Part shown: piece by piece, positions 1 to 8,052 of the stretch
How the letters are laid out: each line of letters starts with the position of its first letter
Numbering within the stretch: position 1 is the stretch's first letter
Assembly (NCBI GenBank): GCA_033764775.1
Contig: JANRIQ010000017.1
Location: 57,472 to 121,471 of the forward strand
DNA length: 64,000 nucleotides
Direction: 5' to 3'
From: JAWXCE01 sp033764775
GTDB lineage: Bacteria > Pseudomonadota > Alphaproteobacteria > Rhizobiales > Rhodomicrobiaceae
Made by a program: the position numbers and the translations under genes
The notes under the pieces: model-generated
Database searches by the model: none
Seen by the model: only the letters and a program-made list of their open reading frames with translations
Told to the model about the DNA's origin: nothing

Positions 1-2
1 CC

Positions 3-506
3 TTGATTTATTACACTCGTGGCGATCTCGACGCTGCGGAAGCGTTGATAAAGAAGTCGCTAGTAATCAATGAGCAGTTGGGCAGCAACCAGGACATCGC
101 CAACAACTATGGCAATCTCGGAATAGTGCTTACCAAACGCGGCGATCTCGAAGGCGCTGAGGCCATGTATCGCAGGGCATTCGTTATTGAAGAGGCTCTA
201 GGGCGCAAAGAGGGTATGGCGAACACTTACGGCAACCTCGGCGTGGTGCTCTACAAGCGCGGCGATCTAGACGGCTCCGAGGCTATGTATCGCAAGTCAC
301 TGGCCATTGAGGAGGCGCTAGGCCGCAAGGAGGGTATGGCGAACACTTACGGCAATCTCGGTTTGGTCGCCAAACAGCGAGGCGACATGGCTGAGGCCTG
401 CGCCCTCTGGCGCAAGGCGCGGGACGTGTTCCGTCCGCTCGGCATACACCATCAAGTAGCTAAGCACGAAAGCTGGATGCGCGAGGCGGGCTGCCCGAAT
501 GCCTGA
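3..506 (+). CDS. TPR-repeat protein, 5' end outside window
   Basis: This is the C-terminal part of a tetratricopeptide repeat protein. Four units with a period of about 40 residues can be read, each carrying a RGDL/RGDM element, a YR/WR helix and (in three) a YGNLG element; the last unit is more divergent. The pattern is that of TPR_10/TPR_12 repeats, which make protein-protein contacts. The first readable codon is a TTG at the window edge with no stop before it, so the true start almost certainly lies upstream. The stop falls inside serB (8-bp overlap), suggesting translational coupling. The partner protein cannot be inferred. Confidence 0.85.
   Translation: MIYYTRGDLDAAEALIKKSLVINEQLGSNQDIANNYGNLGIVLTKRGDLEGAEAMYRRAFVIEEALGRKEGMANTYGNLGVVLYKRGDLDGSEAMYRKSLAIEEALGRKEGMANTYGNLGLVAKQRGDMAEACALWRKARDVFRPLGIHHQVAKHESWMREAGCPNA
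90..360 (+). repeat. 120-bp tandem repeat within the TPR gene
   Basis: The DNA repeats with an exact period of 120 bp: the stretch starting at 210 (gagggtatggcgaacactta) recurs at 330 with identical bases, and the flanking codons are nearly the same. This is repeat duplication recent enough to be visible at the nucleotide level, not only in the protein. Confidence 0.8.
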
Positions 507-1383
507 CGCGGCCTTCGCCCTAACTCTCATCGCGGCGCCGGGGTCGGCGGAGGTTTTGCGCGAGGCGGCGGCGCGGGTGCAAGTCATCGCGCCGGGCGAG
601 CCGACATGGCTGGCTGAGGGCGAAGCGCTCGATATCGCTTTCGTCAGATCCGAACCGCTCGACGCTCTCCGGCGCGCCGCGCTCGACGCCGTCGCGGGCC
701 TGCCCGTCGATGCCGTCATCCAGCCCGCCGCCGGCCGCCGCAAACGCCTGCTCGTCGCTGACATGGACTCGACCGTCATCGAGCAGGAGTGCATCGACGA
801 GATGGCCGCGCTGATGGGCGCGGGCGCGCAGGTCGCCGCCATCACCGAGCGGGCCATGCGCGGCGAACTGGATTTTGAGGCCGCGCTCGCCGCACGCCTC
901 AAGATGCTTCGCGGCTTCGGCCCGGAGCATGTGGAGGCGGTGCTCGCCCGCGTCACGCTCACGCCGGGCGCTGAGACGCTCGCCGCAACGATGCGCGCGA
1001 ACGGCGGCGCCTGCGTGCTCGTCTCCGGAGGGTTCACGGCGTTCACCGCGCCGGTCGCAGCGCGCGTTGGTTTCGACGCGCATCACGGCAACACGCTCAT
1101 CTTCCACACGGAGGGGCTGGAGGTCGCGCGGCCGATCCTTGGGCGCGAGGCGAAGGCGGGATGGCTGGCGCGGGAGGCGGCGGCGCGGGGGCTGACGCTC
1201 GCCGAGACGATGGCGGTCGGCGACGGCGCGAATGATCTCGCCATGCTGGGCGCGGCAGGCCTTGGCGTGGCGTTCCGGGCGAAACCGGCGGTCGCGGAGG
1301 CGGCGGACGTCTCCATCGCCCGGGGCGACCTCACCGCCCTGCTCTATCTGCAGGGGTATCGGCGTCAGGATTTCGCGCAATGA
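499..1383 (+). CDS. serB: Phosphoserine phosphatase SerB
   Basis: SerB hydrolyses O-phosphoserine to serine, the last step of the phosphorylated serine pathway, in the cytoplasm. The 294-aa protein has the HAD motif I DMDST at residues 88-92 (nucleophile Asp88, acid/base Asp90), the substrate segment with IEQECIDE just after it, motif II SGG near 176-178 and motif IV GDGAND at 241-246. The first 80 residues form the less conserved N-terminal domain seen in proteobacterial SerB. The ATG at 499 overlaps the end of the TPR gene by 8 bp. A hairpin follows the stop. Confidence 0.96.
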   Translation: MPDAAFALTLIAAPGSAEVLREAAARVQVIAPGEPTWLAEGEALDIAFVRSEPLDALRRAALDAVAGLPVDAVIQPAAGRRKRLLVADMDSTVIEQECIDEMAALMGAGAQVAAITERAMRGELDFEAALAARLKMLRGFGPEHVEAVLARVTLTPGAETLAATMRANGGACVLVSGGFTAFTAPVAARVGFDAHHGNTLIFHTEGLEVARPILGREAKAGWLAREAAARGLTLAETMAVGDGANDLAMLGAAGLGVAFRAKPAVAEAADVSIARGDLTALLYLQGYRRQDFAQ

Positions 1384-1411
1384 AAAAGCCCCGCCGCAGG
1401 GCGAGGCTTTT
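1384..1411 (+). terminator. Rho-independent-like terminator after serB
   Basis: An inverted repeat AAAAGCC-C-CGCC / GGCG-A-GGCTTTT with one C-A mismatch and a GCAG loop starts directly after the serB stop. The T tract is short (four T), so termination may be partial. It also lies between serB and the convergent PRC-barrel gene and could serve both. Confidence 0.6.
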
Positions 1412-1434
1412 CGCTTCAGCGAAGCAAGCGGTGC

Positions 1435-1902
1435 TTAACCGTCCACTTTGGGAAGGTTTTTCAACTCATCCTTCGTCAGCGTGGTGACGAGTTTGCCGTT
1501 GCGCATGGAGATCTGCTCGGGCGTCAGCTTCACGCGCGTCTCGCCGAAGCCGAGAAAACCGCCGATGTCGGCGTGGATTTCCTGCGTGGCGCCGGACGAC
1601 GGCGTGACTTTCGCCACCTCGCCCACATTGTCGCCGTCAGCCGTTTCAATTTCCATGCCGACCCATTTGGAACGATCCTCAGTCGGGATGATCGCGCCTT
1701 CGCTATCGCGCGAGATCACAGCTTGCCCAGACGGCGACACCTCGGTGCGCGGCGCAGGCTGGGCTTGTGGCGCGGGGGCCGGCTGGGTTTGCGGAGCCGG
1801 GGCCGGTTGCGCGGCCGGATTGGCGTCCTGTTGAGCGTGCGACGCCGACGCGCCGAGAAGGAGCGCGGCCGCCGACGCGCCGAACATGCGAATGAGTTTC
1901 AT
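1435..1902 (-). CDS. Secreted PRC-barrel domain protein
   Basis: The 155-aa product begins with a signal peptide (LIRMFGASAAALLLGASASHAQQ, cleavage expected after SHA near residue 23 when counted from the ATG), followed by a low-complexity Pro/Ala/Gln spacer (about 28-52) and a PRC-barrel domain (about 75-150) with the typical segments WVGMEIETADGDNVGEV and LTPEQI. PRC barrels are small beta folds found in photosynthetic reaction centres and RNA-processing factors; the exported versions in alphaproteobacteria have no established role. It is transcribed divergently from the UDP-glucose dehydrogenase gene, with 154 bp between. Confidence 0.8.
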   Translation of the reverse strand: MKLIRMFGASAAALLLGASASHAQQDANPAAQPAPAPQTQPAPAPQAQPAPRTEVSPSGQAVISRDSEGAIIPTEDRSKWVGMEIETADGDNVGEVAKVTPSSGATQEIHADIGGFLGFGETRVKLTPEQISMRNGKLVTTLTKDELKNLPKVDG

Positions 1903-2056
1903 GACTGCTCCTCATGCTTTTGCGGGCGCGATTCGAGCCCGCTTCACCTTGCGCGACAAACGATTCGGCGTTGGAGGAGGTTCCGGCGAGCCTTAACATT
2001 GCCTTATTGGGCGTTTGTCACTAAGAGCTAAAAATTCAAAAACATGAGCGAGATGG

Positions 2057-3412
2057 GTGGCGTCCGTGAATATTTGCATGGTTGGGGCGGGGTATGTGGG
2101 GCTTGTGTCGGCGGTCTGCTTTTCGGAGTTCGGCTGGACCGTCTCGTGCATTGACAACGACCGCGCCAAAATCGACGACCTTAACCAGGGACGCATGCCG
2201 ATCTACGAGCCGGGTCTTGAAGAGCTGGTCGCGCGCAACATCAAGGTCGGCCGCATCCAGTTCTCAACCGACCTCACGGCGGCGGTCAAGAAATCCAACC
2301 TCATCTTCCTGGCGGTCGGCACGCCCATGCGGCGCGGCGACGGCTACGCCGATCTGAAATACGTGTATCAGGTGGTCGAGGAGATCGCGCCCCACATCAA
2401 CGGCTTCACGGTGGTGACGACCAAATCCACCGTGCCCGTCGGCACCAGCCGGGAGATCGAACGCCGGCTGCGCCGCCTGCGCCCCGACGCCGACATCGCG
2501 GTCTGCTCCAACCCGGAGTTTCTGCGCGAGGGCTCCGCCATTCAGGACTTTACGCATCCCGACCGGGTACTGGTTGGCTGCGACGACGAGCGCGCCCGCG
2601 CCGTCATGGAGCGGGTGTATGAACCGCTCCGTCTGCGAAACGCTCCGGTGATCTTCGTCTCGCGCGAGTCGGCCGAGCTGGCGAAATACGCGGCCAACGC
2701 CTTCCTCGCCATGAAGATCAGCTTCATCAACGAAGTGGCCGACCTGTGCGAGGAGGTCGGCGCCAATGTGCAGCAGGTGGCGACCGCCATCGGCTCCGAC
2801 AAACGCATCGGCGACAAGTTCCTGCACCCCGGGCCGGGCTATGGCGGCTCGTGCTTCCCGAAGGATGTGTCGGCGCTGATCCGCACCGCGCGAGAGGCGC
2901 GCACGCCGCTCACGCTCGTAGAGCAGGTTGAGAAGGTGAACACCGAGCGCAAGATCGCCATGGCGAAGCGCATCGAGAAAGCGGTCGGCGGCGACTTGAA
3001 CGGCAAGACCATCGGCGTGCTCGGCGTCACCTTCAAGCCCAACACCGACGACATGCGCGATGCGCCGAGCCTCACCATCGTGCCCATGCTCATCGAGCGC
3101 GGGGCGACGGTGCAGGCCTACGATCCCCAAAGCGAGGCGCACGCGCGCGAGCTGCTCGCCGAAGTCGTCTGGCGCGACAGCCCTCTCGCAGCGGTGGAGA
3201 AAGCCGATGCGCTGGTCGTTCTCACCGAGTGGAACGAGTTCCGCGCGTTGAACCTGGAGGAGGCGCGGGCCGCCATGCGCGGCGACGTGATCGTCGATCT
3301 GCGCAACGTGTTCCGGCCGGAGAACGCGCGCAACGCCGGCTTTCGCTATTCGAGCGTCGGGCGGGCGGAGGCGGGCGCGAGCCTGAAGGTCGTGCGGGAG
3401 AGCGCGGCGTAA
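2057..3412 (+). CDS. ugd: UDP-glucose 6-dehydrogenase
   Basis: Catalyses the two-step NAD-dependent oxidation of UDP-glucose to UDP-glucuronate, a precursor of exopolysaccharide and lipid-linked sugars. The 451-aa protein carries the Rossmann motif GAGYVG at residues 10-15, the GTP..G segment near 88-95, the STVPVGT element at 124-130, NPEFLREG at 152-159, the central helix with EL.KY.AN, and the catalytic cysteine Cys266 in GPGYGGSCFPKD. The C-terminal UDP-binding Rossmann domain starts near 310 (GVTFKPNTDDMRDAPS). The start is GTG at 2057; another GTG at 2066 would remove three residues and cannot be excluded. Confidence 0.96.
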   Translation: MASVNICMVGAGYVGLVSAVCFSEFGWTVSCIDNDRAKIDDLNQGRMPIYEPGLEELVARNIKVGRIQFSTDLTAAVKKSNLIFLAVGTPMRRGDGYADLKYVYQVVEEIAPHINGFTVVTTKSTVPVGTSREIERRLRRLRPDADIAVCSNPEFLREGSAIQDFTHPDRVLVGCDDERARAVMERVYEPLRLRNAPVIFVSRESAELAKYAANAFLAMKISFINEVADLCEEVGANVQQVATAIGSDKRIGDKFLHPGPGYGGSCFPKDVSALIRTAREARTPLTLVEQVEKVNTERKIAMAKRIEKAVGGDLNGKTIGVLGVTFKPNTDDMRDAPSLTIVPMLIERGATVQAYDPQSEAHARELLAEVVWRDSPLAAVEKADALVVLTEWNEFRALNLEEARAAMRGDVIVDLRNVFRPENARNAGFRYSSVGRAEAGASLKVVRESAA

Positions 3413-3443
3413 GGCGCGCCCAGGCTGTTAGACGCGCTCCAGC

Positions 3444-4208
3444 TCAGTTGCCAGGCCAGGCGAAATTGAATGAGCGCGTGCTGAAGCTGCGCACTCCGGC
3501 GACCGCCTGACGCGGATTTGCGGGCGGTTTCTTGGGCGCGCGAGCGACGCGAACGGGCGCGGGTTTGGCTGCGTCCGCCTCGGCGCCGTCGGTGGCGCGG
3601 CCGGACATCCATGGCGGCAAATAGGACTCCCCCGCGCTCGCGAGTTTTGCGCCCGACGGGCGTGCGTCCCGGCGGGCCGGATCGACTGCGGCCGCGACGG
3701 CGGGCTTGACCGGCGCCGGTTTTGTCGAGGCGGGCTCAGCGCACAGGCCGGACGGTTGCGATCGCAGCGCGGCGAGCGCCTCATCGCTTACAACGGACGC
3801 CAGCCGCTGGCCTGCGACCTTGTTGTAGCGCGAAAGGGCGGCGCGGCTGCCGCGGCCGAACACGCCGTCCACCCGCCCGGCGTAGCATCCGAGGCGCTTC
3901 AGCTCAGTCTGGACGGCGGCGGGCGACGCCCTATCATCGCGGGGCTCAGATTTCGCGGCGGCGAATGCCGGCGGCCCCGCGTCTGCGCCGCCGCGCAAGC
4001 CGACCTTGACCACATGCGCCCGCATGGCCTCCGTTCGGGACTGGATAATGGCCTCCGCGATGGCGGCGGGGTCTCGGAAGCGATGTTCGAGATAATGCGG
4101 CACGGACGGGCGCCCGCCGGCCGTCTCTTCGGGCAACGGCGCCGGACTATGCCCTTGCAGCCAAAATCCCACGACGCCAAACACGGCAGCGGCGACAATC
4201 CAACGCAC
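3444..4208 (-). CDS. Membrane-anchored peptidoglycan-binding-like protein
   Basis: The 254-aa product starts with an N-terminal hydrophobic segment (residues 2-17) that could be an anchor or uncleaved signal. In the middle (about 97-140) is a peptidoglycan_binding_1-like repeat: VQTELKRLGCYAGRVDGVFG followed by SRAALSRYNKVAG, the usual pattern of a short three-helix wall-binding module. The remainder is Pro/Ala/Lys-rich and without recognisable catalytic residues. GTG at 4208 is preceded by GGGGAG at a good distance. It is probably an envelope protein; no enzyme activity is suggested. Confidence 0.6.
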   Translation of the reverse strand: MRWIVAAAVFGVVGFWLQGHSPAPLPEETAGGRPSVPHYLEHRFRDPAAIAEAIIQSRTEAMRAHVVKVGLRGGADAGPPAFAAAKSEPRDDRASPAAVQTELKRLGCYAGRVDGVFGRGSRAALSRYNKVAGQRLASVVSDEALAALRSQPSGLCAEPASTKPAPVKPAVAAAVDPARRDARPSGAKLASAGESYLPPWMSGRATDGAEADAAKPAPVRVARAPKKPPANPRQAVAGVRSFSTRSFNFAWPGN

Positions 4209-4743
4209 GACGCGCTCCCCGGAACGAGTTCTTGATCAATACTACGCAAAACAAACCGATCAACAAGGTTTTTCAACCGTTAAGCGGACACAGCTTCGCG
4301 AGCGCTTGGCGCACCGCGCCGATAGCTGTGGAGATCACGCAACGGTCTGTGAATAAATCGCGCGAAACTCTTGCTCCACGCCCAATATGAGGCGCAGCGG
4401 GAGCGCCCCAGCCGCTACATCTAGTTGCTGACTGCTCGCCCGCCCAGCGTCGCCCTTCTTAACCTGTTGGCCGCGTTAAAGTTTCCTTGGCGAATCAGCT
4501 ATCGTGCATAGTGAGGGGGCTATACGCTCTTTTTGCGCGCCGCTGGTCGGCGCCTCGTGCGATGCGGCATATACGCGGGGCGAAGGACAGCGGAGTTTAA
4601 CGCAAAACGGGCGCGGCCAAGAATTGGGATTCGTCCGCCGGCGCCATCGTTGCGCCGGAACGATATCGATTCCGTGACCGCAGCCGACGACCGCACGCCC
4701 TCTCGTCCATGCATCCGGCTCGCCGGACAATGAGGGGGCAGAC
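4209..4743. other. 535-bp gap without a supported gene
   Basis: Between the divergent genes starting at 4208 and 4744 no ORF has convincing composition. The stretch holds the two promoter regions presumably needed. The 9-mer TGAGGGGGC occurs at 4512-4520 and again at 4731-4739; the second copy is the ribosome-binding site of the downstream gene, the first is not followed by a start codon. AT-rich stretches around 4250-4290 and 4340-4370 may hold promoters, but no clear -35/-10 pair was found. Confidence 0.5.
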
Positions 4744-5931
4744 ATGAGGCACGTTCTTGGGCTAACCGGCGTCGTGGCGGCGAGCATCCTTTTGCTCGTT
4801 TCGGCGGCGATGAACTGGAAGTTCGGCTATAGCCTGGGTAAGTCGGAGTTCGAGTCGCATTTGTACGGCGCCGCCAGTGCGGCGGCCGACTGCTTCAAAG
4901 CGCTGCTGCCATTTTTCATTTTCGCCGCGCTGCGCAACAAAAGCTGGTCGCAAGCGGCGGGCGGCGTCATCCTGTTCGCCGTATGCTTCGCATATTCTTT
5001 CGCCTCCTCCCTCGGTTTTGCGGCGCTCAACCGAGCCGACACCACGGGCGCGCGCACTCTGCATGCGGAGAGCTATCAGGAGATGCGCGCCGAACTGGCT
5101 CATGCCCGCGAGCGGTTGACCAAGCTCGGCGACACCCGCCCGGCCGGCACCGTTGCAAGCGACATCGAGGCGATGAAGAACAACAGCCGGTGGCTGTCCT
5201 CCGCAGAGTGCACCAACGCGACCGTTGCGGCGAGCATGTCGTACTGCGAGAGCTATCACAAACTGCGCGCCGAACTAGCGGTCTCCGAAGAGGCGGCGAA
5301 ACTGGACGCGCGCATCAAGGAGGTGAACGCCCGGCTCGCCGGCGTCTCGGGCGAGGCCGTGGTGAAAGAGGCCGACCCCCAGTCCAAGATTTTGGCGGAG
5401 CTGTCTGGACGGAGCACCGAGGAGGTGCAACTCGCTCTCACCGTGCTCATAGCATTCCTCGTGGAGTTGGGAGCCAGCACCGGCTTTTACGTTGCGTTCA
5501 GTTTCTGGGGCATTCAGGATCAGACGCATCGCCTCGTCCAGCGCGCGCCCGCGCCAAAATCGGCGGCGGAGCCGGAGCCCGAGGTGGAAACCCTGGCGCC
5601 CGCGCCGATCACGCCGGAATCGCCCAAGAGCGACGTCGAGCTGTTTTTCAGCGAGCGTGTTGGCAAGGAGGAAGGATCGAGCGTCATGGCGCTCACTCTC
5701 TATGACGATTACTGCGCCTGGTGCGAAGCGCGCGGCAAGCAGCCGCTGGGGCTGCCGATCTTCAACCGTCAGTTCGGCGATCTGGGCGTGCAGAAGGCGA
5801 AGATCGCGGGGCGCATCCGCTGGCTCGGGGTTCGCATGCTGTTCGGCGACGAGGAGGAGACGGCCTCGGGCGTGACGCTCGCCTCGGACAATCTGCGGCC
5901 GCCTCGCAGCCTCATGCTGGCCCGGCCCTGA
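4744..5931 (+). CDS. Multi-pass membrane protein with putative winged-helix tail
   Basis: I do not recognise a named family. The 395-aa protein has hydrophobic segments at about 7-24, 47-66, 74-98 and 225-250. Between the third and fourth lies a charged region of about 110 residues with coiled-coil character and two cysteines near 153 and 166. After a Pro/Glu-rich linker (about 265-300), the tail (about 303-370) reads like the C-terminal winged helix of phage/plasmid D5-type primases: an aromatic Y..Y..WC helix, then FNRQFGDLGVQK and a GRIRWLGVR strand pair. If correct, this is a membrane protein with a cytoplasmic nucleic-acid-binding module. The ATG at 4744 has GAGGGGG five bases upstream. 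A strong terminator follows. Confidence 0.6.
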   Translation: MRHVLGLTGVVAASILLLVSAAMNWKFGYSLGKSEFESHLYGAASAAADCFKALLPFFIFAALRNKSWSQAAGGVILFAVCFAYSFASSLGFAALNRADTTGARTLHAESYQEMRAELAHARERLTKLGDTRPAGTVASDIEAMKNNSRWLSSAECTNATVAASMSYCESYHKLRAELAVSEEAAKLDARIKEVNARLAGVSGEAVVKEADPQSKILAELSGRSTEEVQLALTVLIAFLVELGASTGFYVAFSFWGIQDQTHRLVQRAPAPKSAAEPEPEVETLAPAPITPESPKSDVELFFSERVGKEEGSSVMALTLYDDYCAWCEARGKQPLGLPIFNRQFGDLGVQKAKIAGRIRWLGVRMLFGDEEETASGVTLASDNLRPPRSLMLARP

Positions 5932-5950
5932 CCGAGCCGCCCATCCTTGA

Positions 5951-5977
5951 AAAGCCGGCCTCGCGCCGGCTTTTTTT
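5951..5977 (+). terminator. Rho-independent terminator
   Basis: Perfect 9-bp stem AAAGCCGGC / GCCGGCTTT with a 5-base loop (CTCGC), followed by a run of seven T in total. It ends the transcript of the membrane-protein gene at 4744-5931. Confidence 0.9.
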
Positions 5978-6034
5978 GTGCGCAGCCGCGAAAAAGCCGT
6001 CGCGGGGCATGCGCGGGCCGCTACACTGCGCGGC

Positions 6035-6448
6035 ATGCTTCATCTGATCAAACTGTGCGTCGGCGCCCAGGATGTGGACGACCTCCACCGCTGGCAGCAG
6101 GGCCGCATGCGGGCGCTGCGCGAGGCGACGATCACACACCACACGCGCCAGACGCCGAAACGGCGCGCCGACATCCTGGCCGGCGGCTCGCTGTACTGGG
6201 TCATCGGCGGGCTGGTGCTCGTGCGTCAGCGCATCCTCGATATCCGCGACGAGCCGGACGACGAGGGCCGCCCCAAATGCGGGCTGGTTCTGGCGCCGGA
6301 GTTAATCGCCGTCGCGCCGCAGCCGCGCCGTCCGTTCCAGGGCTGGCGTTACCTCACGCCGGAGGATGCTCCGGCCGATCTGGGCGCCGCCGGCGCAGCG
6401 ATGCCTGCGGGCATGCAACGGGAATTGGCGGCGCTTGGCTTGTTGTAG
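6035..6448 (+). CDS. DUF1489 family protein
   Basis: A 137-aa protein of the alphaproteobacterial DUF1489 family, whose function is unknown. The family pattern is visible: start with LHLIKLCVG, then HRTRQTPKR-like segment (here HTRQTPKRRADIL), GGSLYWVI.G...RQ.I and a DEEGRP-type turn (DDEGRPKCGLVL) before the C-terminal PRRPFQGWRYL. The ATG at 6035 is chosen because the family begins there; earlier in-frame codons run into the terminator region upstream. The gene converges on panC with 21 bp between the stops. Conservation next to core metabolism suggests a housekeeping role, but none is shown. Confidence 0.85.
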   Translation: MLHLIKLCVGAQDVDDLHRWQQGRMRALREATITHHTRQTPKRRADILAGGSLYWVIGGLVLVRQRILDIRDEPDDEGRPKCGLVLAPELIAVAPQPRRPFQGWRYLTPEDAPADLGAAGAAMPAGMQRELAALGLL

Positions 6449-6469
6449 ACAAGGCGCCGGCCACCGCCG

Positions 6470-7330
6470 CTAGGCTCGCCTTGGGACCGGCTCGTTGTCG
6501 ATGAGCCGCGTCTTGCCCAGGTAAACCGCGCCGAAAACCCTCGCCGGGCCATCAATTTCGCCGTCGAACGGGTGCAGCGTCTCCGCGTGTCGCGCCTCCA
6601 GATAATCGACCTTGAAGCCCGCCTCGGACAGCCGCTCGCGCCCGGCGGCGAGCGTTGCGGCCATATCACGCCCGGCGCCCAGGTCGGCGGCGACCGCGAC
6701 GAGCGTCTCATGCAGGACGGGCGCGATCTTGCGTTGTGGCGGCGCGAGATAGGCGTTGCGCGACGACATGGCGAGGCCGTCCGCCTCCCGCATGATCGGG
6801 CCGCCGAGAACAGCGATGGGGAAGTTGAGGTCCTTCGTCATGCGCCGGACCACGAGCAATTGTTGGTAATCCTTCTCGCCGAACACCGCCACATCCGGCA
6901 GACATTGCAGAAACAGCTTCGCCACAATGGTGGTCACGCCGGCGAAATGGTGGGGTCGCGAGGCGCCGCACAAGCCCTGGCTCACCTCGGCGACCTCCAC
7001 GCGGGTGGCGAAATCGTCCGGATACATTTCGCTGAGCGGCGGCGCGTAGAGCAGGTCGGCTTTGGCGGCGGCGAGTTTTTCCCAGTCGCCCTGTTCGTCG
7101 CGCGGATAGGCGCTGAAGTCCTCCGTCGGGCCGAACTGCGTCGGGTTGACGAAGGTCGAAACCACCACTTTGGAGGCGTGCTTGCGCGCCAGCGCGACGA
7201 GGGATAGGTGTCCGGCGTGCAAAGCGCCCATGGTCGGCACCAGCGCGATGGAGGCGCCGCGCAGACGCCATCCCTGCACCGCGGCGCGCAATCCGCTGAC
7301 CGTGCGCGCGACGGGAAGTTTTGCGGCCAT
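6470..7330 (-). CDS. panC: Pantothenate synthetase PanC
   Basis: Joins pantoate and beta-alanine with ATP to make pantothenate, the precursor of coenzyme A. The 286-aa protein shows the nucleotidyltransferase motif PTMGALHAGH near the N-terminus (HxGH variant HAGH), the FVNPTQFGP segment, the GEKDYQQL motif and the second signature with SSRNAYL. ATG at 7330 is preferred over an upstream ATG because AAAGG sits seven bases before it and the family begins with this region. panB is not adjacent here. It is divergent from the J-protein gene. Confidence 0.95.
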   Translation of the reverse strand: MAAKLPVARTVSGLRAAVQGWRLRGASIALVPTMGALHAGHLSLVALARKHASKVVVSTFVNPTQFGPTEDFSAYPRDEQGDWEKLAAAKADLLYAPPLSEMYPDDFATRVEVAEVSQGLCGASRPHHFAGVTTIVAKLFLQCLPDVAVFGEKDYQQLLVVRRMTKDLNFPIAVLGGPIMREADGLAMSSRNAYLAPPQRKIAPVLHETLVAVAADLGAGRDMAATLAAGRERLSEAGFKVDYLEARHAETLHPFDGEIDGPARVFGAVYLGKTRLIDNEPVPRRA

Positions 7331-7467
7331 GGTTTGCCTTTCGGTGGGCGGTTTCGGGGCGTCCATGACCGTCTACAGCCAAGACGGACAAAATCAAGAG
7401 CGAGTATGGACGAGGACGCGCCGATGGGTTTTAGTGTTCGCGGCTCTCATCACCTTTGGTCGCAGCC

Positions 7468-8052
7468 ATGGGCAAAGCAGGCGGACTGATCGCACTGGCG
7501 CTCGCCCTTGCATGTCTGGCGTTGGGGCGCTTCCCGGCCGCGATCGTGTTGGCGATCGGCGGTTTTTACCTGCTCGGCCGCGCCGCGAGGGCCGCTCCGG
7601 CGCGCGCCGCGAAAGGCCGCGTCGTGCGCACACGCCTGCTGGAGGTCGAGATCGACCCCTCGACCGGCGGCATTCGCGGGCGTGTGGTCGGCGGCCGCTT
7701 CGCCCGGCGCACGCTCGGCTCGCTCTCCCCCCACGAGGCGACGGCGCTCTGGCGCGAGGCGCGCATCAAGGACCCGGACGGCGCGCGGGTGATGGAGGCG
7801 TATCTCGATCGGCTCGATCCGCGCTGGCGCGAGCATGGCAACGGCTCGGCCGCAGGCGACCGTAAGCCGGAGATCACCCTGGATGAGGCCTACAGCATTC
7901 TCGGCCTGGCGATGGACGCCACCCGCGCGGACGTGCAACGCGCCCACCGGGAGATGATGAAGCGCTTTCACCCGGATCAGGGCGGATCGAACTACCTGGC
8001 GTCCAAAATCAACGCCGCGAAAGACCTTCTTCTCCAGCGCCTGCCCGAGTGA
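7468..8052 (+). CDS. Membrane-anchored J protein, Pam18/Tim14-like
   Basis: The 194-aa protein has an N-terminal membrane segment (about 4-35), a linker domain, and a C-terminal J domain (about 139-190) with the HPD tripeptide in KRFHPDQGGS and the ending NYLASKINAAKDLLL. This order, a J domain at the very C-terminus with the loop G-G-S-x-Y-x-A-x-K-I-N-x-A-K, is the hallmark of mitochondrial Tim14/Pam18 and its alphaproteobacterial relatives. A J domain stimulates Hsp70 ATP hydrolysis, so this should recruit DnaK to the inner membrane; substrates are unknown. An upstream TTG at 7456 is less likely. The 3' end overlaps dacA antisense by 44 bp. Confidence 0.85.
   Translation: MGKAGGLIALALALACLALGRFPAAIVLAIGGFYLLGRAARAAPARAAKGRVVRTRLLEVEIDPSTGGIRGRVVGGRFARRTLGSLSPHEATALWREARIKDPDGARVMEAYLDRLDPRWREHGNGSAAGDRKPEITLDEAYSILGLAMDATRADVQRAHREMMKRFHPDQGGSNYLASKINAAKDLLLQRLPE

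Noticed and set aside
1993..2007. CtrA-like site TTAA-N7-TTAT between the PRC-barrel gene and ugd
   Set aside because: One mismatch in the second half-site; a 4-mer pair is expected by chance in this much sequence.
4476..4787. 103-aa minus-strand ORF in the 535-bp gap
   Set aside because: Overlaps the ribosome-binding site and start of the membrane protein gene; no recognisable protein features.
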